A DNA stretch of 64,000 nucleotides from Athripsodes cinereus (Eukaryota > Arthropoda > Insecta > Trichoptera > Leptoceridae), in assembly GCA_947579605.1 (NCBI GenBank), contig OX388325.1, forward strand, positions 2,351,572 to 2,415,571, read 5' to 3'. Within the stretch, counting starts at the first letter, position 1. The number at the start of each line of letters is the position of its first letter. Shown here in pieces: positions 54,485-64,000 of this stretch. The position numbers were made by a program, and so were the translations under genes. Under the pieces are notes generated by a model. It saw only the letters and a list, made by a program, of their open reading frames with translations. It was not told where the DNA came from and did no database searches.

Positions 54485-57400
54485 TTAAGTCTCTTTCTGA
54501 GTGATCATACCCAGCATCCTTCTTAATTTTTCAAACTTCTCTCTAGGCAATGGTTTGGTAAGAATGTCAGCAATCTGGTCATCTGAAGGAACATACTTTA
54601 ATATAAAACTGTTGTCATTGTACTTTTCTCTGATGAAGTTGTATTTAATGTCTATGTGCTTGGTGGATTTATGTTTGTTGGAATTTTTGATGTAGCTTAT
54701 AGTGCTCTGATTATCTATATGGAGTGTGAACATAATGTTATCAATATTTGTCATATTTGCCATTACTTGCTTTAGCCATAAAATCTCCTTGACAGCGGCA
54801 CATGCAGCCATGAATTCTGCTTCCATGGTGGAGAGTGCTACAGTTGGTTGTCTCTGAGAGTTCCATGTAACAGCAGTGTTCATGTGCATGGTGGCATATC
54901 CAGTAGTTGAGCGGCGAGTATTGCAGTCACTTGCGTAATCAGAGTCTGAGAAAATGTTAATTGATTCTATACTCCCACCCTTATAGTACAGTCCTAGGTC
55001 TTGTGTTCCTTTCAGGTATCGAATGATTCTCTTGGCTGATATCCAGTGTGAGGTACTATAGCTATTAAGGTAACGGCTCAAAACACTCACAGCGAACATT
55101 ATGTCCGGTCTACTCACAATGGCAAGATACATTAGAGAGCCAATAACTTCTCTGTAAGGTAGTTTGCCGTTGAGTTGCTGCTCTTCCTGAGATGCTGTGA
55201 TATTTGGATCAGCTGGAATACATACTGCATTTGCCTCGTCCATATTCCATTTGGTGATTAGTTGCTTGGTATATTTTTCTTGGTGAATAAATATAGAACT
55301 GTTCTGCCTGTTTCTCTTTATCTGTATGCCTACATATTCCTTGACCTCTTCCTGCGTTGTCATGCTAAAGTTACAAGCCAGATCCCTCAGTACATCCTTC
55401 AGCACTTGGGAACATTGGGATAATATCAATCCATCATCAACGTACAGTAAAAGATATATTGTATGCTCCGACTTGGAACCAATGTACAAGCATTGGTCAG
55501 CTTCAGTAGGCTGCAGGCCATACTTGTTTAATATGTTGGTAAACTTGTTATTCCAGCACCTCGGTGACTGTTTCAAGCCATACAGTGACTTATTCAATTT
55601 GCATACAACATTTGGTTCTGAGACATTTAAGCCCTCAGGGGGCTGCATGAAAATGTTTTCCTTCAGTTCACCATAAAGAAAGGCTGTCTTTATATCAAAT
55701 TGATAAATTTCTAAGTTCCCTGCAGCGGCGTGTGTCAACATTAGTCGAATTGTGTCATATCTCACAGTTGGTGCAAATGTCTCTGTATAGTCTATCCCTT
55801 CCACTTGAGAGAAGCCTTTTGCACACAGTCTGGCTTTGTGTTTTACCGTGTTGTCCATTTCTTTTGACTTGAACACCCATTTGCATCCAATTGGCTTGAC
55901 ATTTGGTGGTGTATGTACTAATTGCCATGTTTCATTATCTTGATGAGCTGCTAGTTCCTCTTCAATTGCAGTTTTCCACACAGATGAGTTTTCACATTCT
56001 ACAGCTTCCCTGTATGTTGTTGGCACAAACTCTGTAATGTTGACTTCATACCTCTTGGGTACTTTGAGAGTATTCCGTGGCCTGAAGTTGACAATGTTTG
56101 GAGGGTATTCGTTGCTTGTACTAGGACATTCAAGAGCGAGGTCACTAAGCAGACGCAAGTCATCCGTGTCTGTAGATTCTGGAGATAAATTATGGGACGC
56201 ATTTATTTCCTCACTATTCTGTGTAAGAGTAGGCATTTGTTCTTGTGCAAAGTTCTCAAAATCATTATTATCATATCCTACGTCAAGTGTGCTTCTAGGA
56301 GTGGCTTCATGGCTACCAAATATCAAGACGGGCGTGTTATTGTCATTTTCTTCGACTATTGTGTAGTTTTCAAATACTTCCTCTTCCGCAAATATCACAT
56401 CTCTTGATATGGTAACTCTTTTGGTATTGGGATTATATAATCTGTAGTTACTTGAATTTCCATCATATCCTACAAAAATAAGTTTTTCGCTCTTGCTGTC
56501 GAACTTCCTTCTTTTCTCTTTAGGAATGTGTACATGTGCAACAGACCCAAAAGTTCGCAGGTGGCTTAGGTCTGGTTTTGTTCCTGTCCACTTCTCATAC
56601 GGTGTGGTCTCATGTTTGAAAGGAGTTCTGTTTAGAATATATACTGCAGTGTTAACGGCTTCCGCCCACAGATACTTTGGAAGATTTTTAGATTGCATCA
56701 TAGATCGAGCACTTTCTACAATAGTACGGTTGGATCGCTCACTGACCCCATTCTGCTGTGGAGTATATGGCGCTGTGGTTTGAAGCTGAATTCCTCTTTG
56801 AGCTGCATATTCTCTGAAAGCTTCATTACAGTATTCGAGCCCATTATCAGTGTGTAGAACTTTAACTTTATTTAATGCTGTATTTATTTTCCATCAGAGA
56901 TACATAATTTTTAAACACTTCCAATGTCTCATTCTTGTGTTTGAGAAATTTCACTACTCGGTAATTAGAAAAACTGTCTGTAAATGTTACGAAGTATTTG
57001 CTTCCAGCTATGGATGGTGCCTCCATGGGACCACACAAGTCACTATATATGATATCTCCATTTTCAAAGCTGGTAGGGAGGGAACCCTTTAAAGGACGTC
57101 TATGTTGTTTCCCTTTGATGCATCCCTCACACACAAAATCGTCGAATTTGTCAATTTTTATGCCGGTCACAGAATTCTTTGTTATCATGTTTCGTATAGT
57201 GTCGAGGTTCACATGCCCTAGGCGTTCATGCCATTTCTTAATTTCCGCCATGGCTACTGTCTTCCTGTTGACAACAGTTTCAAATTGCATCTCATAGAGA
57301 TTGTTTCCATTTTTTCTTGCATATGCAACTAGTTGCTTTCCCTTAAAAATCTTGGCAGTGTTATTTTCCTTGGTGATTTTCATCCCCTTCTGTGTTAAAA

Positions 57401-58358
57401 CTCCTTCTGCAAACAAATTCTTCCTCAACCCGGGGACATACCACACCTCTGATATTGACGACTCGTGCCAACATCCATCCACGAGTTTTTTAATTTTTAC
57501 CTCTCCTTTTCCTTTTACTTCTAACTCTACGTCATTTCCTAAGACGACATTGAGCCCTTGGCAGTTGTGGAAAGTTTCAAAGTAATCTCTTTGGTATGTC
57601 ATGTGGGCAGATGCTCCGCTGTCTAGTATCCATTTGTCTGAGCTTTTATTGGAAGGTCCCTCAGCACTGAAGGCACAATTTCTTGATTCAGACGTTCCAT
57701 TTCTTTTGGCTTGACGACAATCTCTTGCTAGGTGCCCTAACTTATTACAGTTATAACACCTGAATGTTCTTTTCTTTACAGATGCTAAAGCACTCCCATT
57801 AGAAGTGTTATCAAGAAGTTTTTCGTGTACTTCTTCATCAATGAGTCTAGCTGTGAGGTTGGATACCGTTTGCCTCGATGTGTCCATTGAAAGCCAGGCT
57901 TGCCTAAAAGTTCTGTAGGCTTCTGGAAGGCTGTTCACTATTTTAGTGATCATAGCGATATCACTTACGTTTTCACCAGCCTCTCTGAGTTGCCTTACAA
58001 TGTTCTCCACATTAGTTATGTGTACATTTATTGGCACATCCATGGTAATTCGATAGTTGGAGAATTGTTCGTATAAGAGCATTTTGCTCAGTTCTCCTTT
58101 TCTATTGTAGACAGTATCCAGCTTCTCCATTATTGCCATCGCACTTGTGCAGCTCTCCACAAGAGCGATTTGTTCCAAATCTAAGGCAGTGGAGATTAGA
58201 AACATGGCTTTGGCGTCCTGTTCCTCGCACACCTTTTCCGATGGTACATATACCACATCGTATAACTTGTTTGCCTTGAGCGCACAATTGATTTGGAATT
58301 TCCACTGGCGGTAGTTGAGCCCTGAGAATTTCGGCAGGGACTGACTGAAGGTGTTCAT
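54485..58358 (-). CDS. Copia Gag-Pol polyprotein with a single frameshift
   Basis: First frame 58358-56868: Gag (FSGLNYRQWKFQI), zinc knuckle CYNCNKLGHLARDC, protease ILDSGASAHM, GAG-pre-integrase (WHERLGHVN), integrase zinc motif and SDLCGP. At about 56870-56885, in an A-rich stretch after MENKYSI, the frame slips by one base. It continues with KVLHTDNGLEY, QQNGVSERSNRT, RT (KARLCAKGFSQ, YVDDGLIL), RNase H (FSDSDYASD, ALSTMEAEF), KHIDIKYNFI and a C-terminal DILTKPLP to 54485. About 1290 residues in total, close to full length for copia. All catalytic motifs are present; only the slip would stop a single polyprotein. It may be a sequencing error, a true mutation or, less likely, programmed. 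Confidence 0.9.
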
Positions 58359-58596
58359 CCTGATCTAATTGATGTGGGTTTCACGGTACTTTCTTAGTTG
58401 AGCAGCCCAACCGTTGTCAATTTTCAAACTTGTCGGCACACGTTTTCACCGATGCACTAGGTAACCTCACTTTTGTCGGCGTGTTCTTCTACGGAGTTCG
58501 ATACGCGCGTTTTTACTGTGAACTTGTCGACGCACGTTTATCGGCGAACTATGCAACCTTACTTTTCTTTAAAGGCGTATATCTGGGCCCATAACC

Positions 58597-58780
58597 TGTT
58601 AGAATAAAACGCAGGTTTCGGTTTTTATTAATTGGTTTAATGGATGCAAACACGATAGTGATCAGTTACAAACACAATGGGGTGAGGCACTCATCAACTG
58701 CGACACCAGCGCCACCACATAAGAAGGGCATGGTGTACACAGCGCTACCGTCAGAATGGCGCCAATTTTAATTTTTAACA
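58597..58780 (-). repeat. 5' LTR of the Copia element at 54.0-58.8 kb
   Basis: 184 bp, minus-strand start TGTTAAAAATTAAAATTGG, end TTATTCTAACA. It has TG...CA termini and is next to the primer-binding site. Confidence 0.9.
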
Positions 58781-59106
58781 GTTTTATTAAAAATATACGG
58801 TAAAAGCAGGACAACTCAAACAACACAATAACCGAATAATCGTACTAGTTGCCATATTGAAAATGGTCGAAATGACGCGATGTGATTGGCTGAGTCGCAC
58901 GTGCCGGTTTTTGGAACTAACTAATGGTAAACATATCGCTTTTTGGAAATAACATAATTTTTAATAGTTATTTTTCTATGAATGTGTCGGTTTTTGGAAG
59001 CAAATTAGTGACTTTTCAAGTACTAAATAAGATACAAATAACGAAAAAGTAACAAGGTCATATTTGAAAATAAATGGAGTTAGCGCATATTGGAAATATA
59101 TGACTC

Positions 59107-59305
59107 AACTATTGTATGATTAGGTATGTATTGCTTATATTTAGAATAATTATTTACTTTGTAACGGGTGCAGTGTGTTTAGAATAACTATTGTATGATT
59201 ATGTATTGCTTATATTTAGAATAATTATTTACTTTGTAACGGGCGCAGTGTGTATAGAATAACTATTGTATGATTATGTATTGCTTACATATATTTAGAA
59301 TTAGA
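59107..59305. repeat. Minisatellite of 75/79-bp units, right part
   Basis: Continuation of the array interrupted at 52802: GTAACGGGTGCAGTG at 59161 and GTAACGGGCGCAGTG at 59236. The last unit degenerates after TTGCTTACATATATTTAGAA. Confidence 0.92.
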
Positions 59306-59589
59306 ATTTATTGATTCAAATTATTTTTTTTCACTTTAAGATGTGGTTTTTTTTAGGCGCATCGATTTTATAATTAGCAATATTTTTATTTTTAGATTAT
59401 ATATTTACTTGCTTGTAATGTGTATATATGAAGTATGTAAACTTTTATTGTTATAGGCTAGTGTGCCGTATATGATGAATAAATAAATGAACTTTTATTT
59501 TTCTTATATTTTATAATTCTGGCTTGGATTTTTATACTTTTTGTATCATGTATATTTAAATGTGTAGAATAATGGATGTTTTTCATTCA

Positions 59590-59715
59590 TTCATCGCCCT
59601 CAGCGCTCCTCTCGGGAGCACAGGGCAGAAATCAGCCTCCTCCATTCAGAGCATCTCTGCGCCAATTGCGTCACCTCTTTTCACGACATTCCCTGCTCTC
59701 TGATTTCGTTGTCAT
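59590..59715 (-). pseudogene. RTE-like LINE C-terminal relic
   Basis: Minus-strand reading gives RRDALNGGG, then a broken stretch with LPCAPERSAEGDE. This resembles the C-terminal end of insect RTE-type proteins (RDALNR..WR.LI..LC). It is short and shifted. Confidence 0.45.
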
Positions 59716-59879
59716 AGGAACGGTGTATTGTGTTTTTATATAAAGTATATTAAAAAAGTTCTTGTAATTAAAGAGGCAACAGCTGTTTATTGTTTAATAG
59801 GTACACGAAAGGAAGTGGTGAAGGTATTATAAATAAGTTAAGCCAGTGATTGTAATAAGTAGTCCTTTCATTTCATTCT

Positions 59880-60985
59880 ACTTATATCTATATTATATTG
59901 TTACCACTTTTATCTGGTAGGTACAGCAGGCTGCAGTAACATATCACAAGTTACTTGAAATCCTACCTATATCTATATTATATTGTTACCACTTTTATCT
60001 GGTAGGCACAGCAGGCTGCAGTAACATATCACAAGTTACTTGAAATCCTACCTATATCTATATTATATTGTTACCACTTTTATCTGGTAGGCACAGCAGG
60101 CTGCAGTAACATATCACAAGTTACTTGAAATCCTACCTATATCTATATTATATTGTTACCACTTTTATCTGGTAGGTACAGCAGGCTGCAGTAACATATC
60201 ACAAGTTACTTGAAATCCTACCTATATCTATATTATATTGTTACCACTTTTATCTGGTAGGTACAGCAGGCTGCAGTAACATATCACAAGTTACTTGAAA
60301 TCCTACCTATATCTATATTATATTGTTACCACTTTTATCTGGTAGGTACAGCAGGTTGCAGTAACATATCACAAGTTACTTGAAATCCTACCTATATCTA
60401 TATTATATTGTTACCACTTTTATCTGGTAGGTACAGCAGGCTGCAGTAACATATCACAAGTTACTTGAAATCCTACCTATATCTATATTATATTGTTACC
60501 ACTTTTATCTGGTAGGTACAGCAGGCTGCAGTAACATATCACAAGTTACTTGAAATCCTACCTATATCTATATTATATTGTTACCACTTTTATCTGGGAG
60601 GTACAGCAGGCTGCAGTAACATATCACAAGTTACTTGAAATCCTACCTATATCTATATTATATTGTTACCACTTTTATCTGGTAGGTACAGCAGGCTGCA
60701 GTAACATATCACAAGTTACTTGAAATCCTACCTATATCTATATTATATTGTTACCACTTTTATCTGGTAGGTACAGCAGGCTGCAGTAACATATCACAAG
60801 TTACTTGAAATCCTACCTATATCTATATTATATTGTTACCACTTTTATCTGGGAGGTACAGCAGGCTGCAGTAACATATCACAAGTTACTTGAAATCCTA
60901 CCTATATCTATATTATATTGTTACCACTTTTATCTGGTAGGTATAGCAGGCTGCAGTAACATATCACAAGTTACTTGAAATCCAC
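59880..60985. repeat. 85-bp minisatellite, about 13 units
   Basis: TATCTGGTAGGTACAGCAGG recurs every 85 bases (59911, 59996, 60081, 60166 and on). The unit continues CTGCAGTAACATATCACAAG, TTACTTGAAATCCTACC and TATATCTATATTATATTG. Only single-base variants (GGCACAGC, GGGAGG, GGTTGCAG, GGTATAGC) separate copies, so the array is young or homogenised. A stray AGGTATTATAAAT at ~59822 precedes it. Confidence 0.96.
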
Positions 60986-62580
60986 TCACATAACGCATCT
61001 CTCCTTATTAGTTTTTCACATTTACAATTCGCAATTAAATAATTATTATAATATTTTACATTATAATTTTCATCAAATCTTTGTTTGAATTTATATATTT
61101 CTTCCATTTAACATATATTTTTATATCTTCCCAGCCTCACTAATATTATAGTAAATACTGTAGTAATTATTTCAGCATTTCTGTATTATGATTATTGTTT
61201 TATTTATTTTAATTTGTGTATAGGTACTTAATTTCATTAATATTATACTAGTCGTAAGAGAGTGATTGTTATTTTATTAATTAATTATTTCTTTGTATTA
61301 TATTATTTAACATCATTTTGTTAATACTTTTGTAGACCAGTTTTTAAATAACATCAACCTTCATTGATGACAGTTTTGTATTTATTTCTTTATTATTTTG
61401 TCCAGAGGTTGGAGACAATCATATTATGTAATAGTTATTTGCAAAAATAATATTATAGACATTCTCACTTAAATCTTAGTGTTGTGCATTGTAGGTAATA
61501 TAAATTTTATATTTTATTGTGAATTTTATATTCTCTTAAAAAACAGTGCAAATAAACCAAAGCAACAAAAAAATAAAGCATGTACAAGAAAATGCAAGTA
61601 ATGATATAAAAAAAAAATTACAAATAAAAATAATTGCACAACACATTTTTTTACCAAATATTGTTTGTATACTATTTTATATTTTAACAAAGTTTTATCT
61701 TACTATTTTAACAAGATCGAGTGGTAATTAGTTTAAGCAGTGAAATGTAAGGTTTGCACATATTACAAACACATGAATTATCCATTGTTTTGCCTTTCTA
61801 TATCAGCATTTGGACATAGATTATTATTTTAAAATATCACCCTAGATAGGTGATAAGGTGATCTCAGCAGGAAGAATGAAAAAAAAAATGCCAAGTCAAA
61901 AAATGACAGAAAAACTCAAAAGATATCATCAAAAGAAAACGGAATCAAAGGAGAGTCTCTATCCTGGCGATAAAATCATTGTATGTTATGTTGAAAATAT
62001 CGACATGAACATTCAAATCATAAAACAATTTTATAAGCCTTACCGACAGGAAAATTTGGTATTATGTTTGTTATACTATCAGTAAAAATTCTACCGTGGG
62101 GTAAAAAAGTACATGCTGTCGAGAACGATTGTACGAACTGGGACGTATGTAGATACTGCACTCACTCAAAATCATTGGATTCCTTATACTGCCACTTAAG
62201 AGTTTGATAAAATACCTCGCACAATATACATCTCGAGGGTGCATCATTAATAGACATATCCAGTCTTCCACACTGAAACATTCATACTGAAATGGTCACT
62301 CTTCACAATCAAGCATTTTATCTTTCATAGTAATAGGAACAGACATGAAGGCACACTCCCAGCTTAGGATAGTAGTTCCTACACTACATAGAGAAGGGCA
62401 TCAACAAATAAATTCATACCCAATAACGCTTCAATGATCACAACACTCAAGATTTGTATCGTTATGCAACCATTCTCAAAGAGACAGACACCGTATAGCG
62501 GAGAACATCTCCAGTTACAATAACGACTCATCCCAAGATCATCAAACAATTAAAACTTACAGGCATACAACCCTTCTAGT
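60986..62580. other. No gene recognised
   Basis: AT-rich to 61850, then more balanced composition to 62580. The small ORFs (61546-61731, 61858-62085) are lysine-rich, low-complexity and without domain signatures. No RNA gene is apparent. Confidence 0.5.
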
Positions 62581-62995
62581 AGATGTGAGTCAAACAGAGG
62601 GACCACAGATGCAAGTCAGCATACTCTTCTAATAGATGTGGGCCAAACAGAGGGACCACAGATGCAAGTCAGCATACTCTTCTAATAGATGTGGGCCAAA
62701 CAGGGACCACAGATGCAAGTCAGCATACTCTTCTAATAGATGTGGGCCAAACAGAGGGACCACAGATGCAAGTCAGCATACTCTTCTAATAGATGTGGGC
62801 CCAACAGAGGGACCACAGATGCAAGTCAGCATACTCTTCTAATAGATATGGTCCAAACAGAGGGACCACAGATGCAAGTCAGCATACTCTTCTAATAGAT
62901 ATGGTCCAAACAGAGGGACCACAGATGCAAGTCAGCATACTCTTCTAATAGATGTGAGCCAAACACAGGGACCACAGATGCAAGTCAGCATACTC
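62581..62995. repeat. 53-bp minisatellite, 8 units
   Basis: GGACCACAGATGCAAGTCAG recurs about every 53 bases from 62600; one unit is 2 bases shorter (CAGGGACC for CAGAGGGACC). Units also vary at GATGTGGGCC, GATATGGTCC and GATGTGAGCC. It is followed by a 15-bp palindrome GACAGAAGCTTATTT...AAGCTTCTGTC near 63010-63035. Confidence 0.93.
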
Positions 62996-63097
62996 ATTCA
63001 ACTGGCCTGAGACAGAAGCTTATTTATATAAGCTTCTGTCTTATATAAATAAATAACTGTCATTAACAGCTTAAATAACTGTCATAACACAATCTTG

Positions 63098-64000
63098 AAT
63101 GACAAAATATCTGCCGATGTTGATAGAAGTCCGAGGTGGAATTTTAATTATAAATGTATGCATTTGTTCAATAACTGTTTGGCTAATGCTTGCTGGTCGG
63201 ATGTTTTCTCTGCTGGAGATGTTAATACTGCGCTTGATCTTTTGTATGCAAAATTGTATGATATTTTTGATAATTGTTTTAAAGTAAATGGTCAAGCTAA
63301 TCGCGGAAAATATCCAATTTGGTTCACCAGTGCTCTGAAAAGAACGATTGAACGGAAGCATTTAATGCATAAATTATGGAAATCCAATGGTTCAACACAA
63401 GCTTATGACAAGTTTAAGGAGCTTCGTTCATTGGTGAAAAAGATGATTAACGATGCTCATAATAAGTTCGTTGATGAAGCAGAAAGAAATATTGCTAATG
63501 AACCCAAAAAATTTTGGAATTTCATAAAAAGTAAATCAAAAAGTGATTTTGAACCTTTGAGCTATACATTGAATGATGTTTCTTTTATGGGAGGAGAGAA
63601 TATAGCGGGTGCCTTTGCGAGTTTCTTCTCTTCTGTGTATCGTGACGATGCTCCAGTTTTAAATGTAAATGATGTATCATCATCCTCAGTGGCAAATCAG
63701 CACATAAATATAACAAGTTTTACTCTGGCTGATATGACTGAAGCATTCTCTAGGTTAAAGCCAAAATATGCGGCTGGCCCTGACGAGATTCCTCCATTTG
63801 TGATCAAAGGAGGTCAATTTTATTTGTGCGAAGTGCTACTATTTATTTTCAATTTATCAATTAGTAGTGGTATATTTCCTGAAAAGTGGAAAACAACAAG
63901 AGTTAAGCCCATTTATAAAAAAGGTGATAGATCTAATATTGAAAATTATAGACCTGTGGCAATTCTTGCGGCTCCAGCGAAGTTATTTGAAATGATGTTG
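63098..64000 (+). CDS. LINE (CR1/Jockey-like) ORF2, open to the window edge
   Basis: A single frame stays open for about 300 codons from 63098 to the last base: NYKCMHLFNNCLANACWSDV, YPIWFTSALKRTIERKH, NEPKKFWNFIKSKSKSD, FTLADMTEAFSRLKPKYAAG, PDEIPPFVIKGG (RT block), FPEKWKTTRVKPIYKKGD and NYRPVAILAAPAKLFE. It parallels the minus-strand LINE at 19361-23895 block by block. The 5' part (endonuclease) is missing because the element begins right after the minisatellite and palindrome. It has no stop, unlike the other LINEs here. Confidence 0.88.

Larger units (their letters stand above)
54013..58780 (-). mobile_element. Nearly intact Ty1/copia retrotransposon with tandem 3' LTR
   Basis: GTTTT flanks both ends (54008-54012, 58781-58785). 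The 5' LTR is 58597-58780 and an equivalent LTR is 54013-54196, immediately followed by a second tandem copy to 54377. They appear identical by eye, pointing to recent insertion. On the minus strand a primer-binding site GGTTATGGGCCCAG follows the 5' LTR (about 58596-58583). A purine tract TTTTGGTGGGAG precedes the 3' LTR. Orientation is the same as the host transposase-like gene. Confidence 0.93.
52803..59106 (-). mobile_element. DNA transposon (Sola-like?) with 4-bp AACT duplication, containing a Copia
   Basis: Ends are GAGTCATATATTTCCAATA and its reverse complement, extending to a ~33-bp inverted repeat with a few mismatches. AACT flanks both sides (52799-52802, 59107-59110), and removing the element plus one AACT restores a normal minisatellite unit. 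Subterminal motifs such as TTTTTGGAAATAAC occur repeatedly near both ends (52990-53070, 58910-59000). It carries a split transposase-like gene on the minus strand. The 4-bp duplication and GAG start would fit Sola; that assignment is inference. Confidence 0.8.

Noticed and set aside
59880..60985. CRISPR-like repeat array
   Set aside because: The whole 85-bp unit is repeated with no unique spacers, and the context is eukaryotic.
62581..62995. CRISPR-like or coding repeat array
   Set aside because: 53-bp units are fully conserved without spacers, and the ORF over them has no start context or domain.

Overview
The window is eukaryotic genomic DNA, most likely from an insect and possibly a lepidopteran. 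It is AT-rich and has GT-AG introns. It carries mariner, hAT, Helitron, Copia, CR1/RTE/R1-type LINE and tRNA-derived SINE sequences, several with intact target-site duplications (TSDs). The lepidopteran guess rests on the look of the Helitron termini, the mariner ends and a dispersed repeat containing CATCACGGCATATCCC; none of this is decisive. No rRNA, genuine tRNA gene or CRISPR array is visible.

The main content is two related host genes on the + strand. The large one (ATG 39369 to stop 49337, about 3322 residues, one long exon behind a splice acceptor at 39342) encodes an NLR/STAND-like protein. In order it has an N-terminal segment with an E...FDD...QLK signature resembling PD-(D/E)XK nucleases, a helical linker, a NACHT NTPase with Walker A, Walker B, sensor arginine and winged-helix motifs, degenerate ankyrin repeats, and 28 tandem 35-residue ankyrin repeats at an exact 105-bp period. 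The smaller one (exon 25091-26860) is a paralogue of the N-terminal and linker part only. Its frame continues 54 codons past the stop. The layout parallels bacterial antiviral STAND (Avs) proteins, which join an effector nuclease, a STAND NTPase and a repeat sensor. An immune or sensing role is inference.

Layout. 1-1.6 kb: LINE RT relic split by a hAT MITE. 1.8-2.0 kb: octamer satellite. 2.6-3.6 kb: deleted mariner. 4.9-7.4 kb: TIR element with a nested hAT. 10.3-11.3 kb: LINE relics. 12.4-14.3 kb: MULE/ZSWIM-like transposase pseudogene. 14.6-15.1 kb: RTE relic. 16.2-16.8 kb: THAP pseudogene. 19.4-23.9 kb: LINE on the minus strand, split by a 2.46-kb DNA element that contains a perfect 189-bp-arm palindrome. 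25-27 kb: short nuclease-like paralogue. 27.4-33 kb: two foldback elements, one carrying a Copia. 34.5-37.9 kb: Helitron ends and LINEs. 39.3-49.3 kb: NLR-like gene. 49.4-49.9 kb: inverted-repeat insertion and SINE. 52.4-59.3 kb: minisatellite split by a Sola-like transposon, itself split by a nearly intact Copia. 59.9-63 kb: two further minisatellites. 63.1-64 kb: LINE frame running off the window.

Nesting gives relative ages. The Copia at 54-58.8 kb has LTRs that look identical and a clean 5-bp duplication, so it is recent. The near-identical centre of the ankyrin array also indicates recent duplication or gene conversion. Domain calls come from reading motifs by eye; no database search was run.
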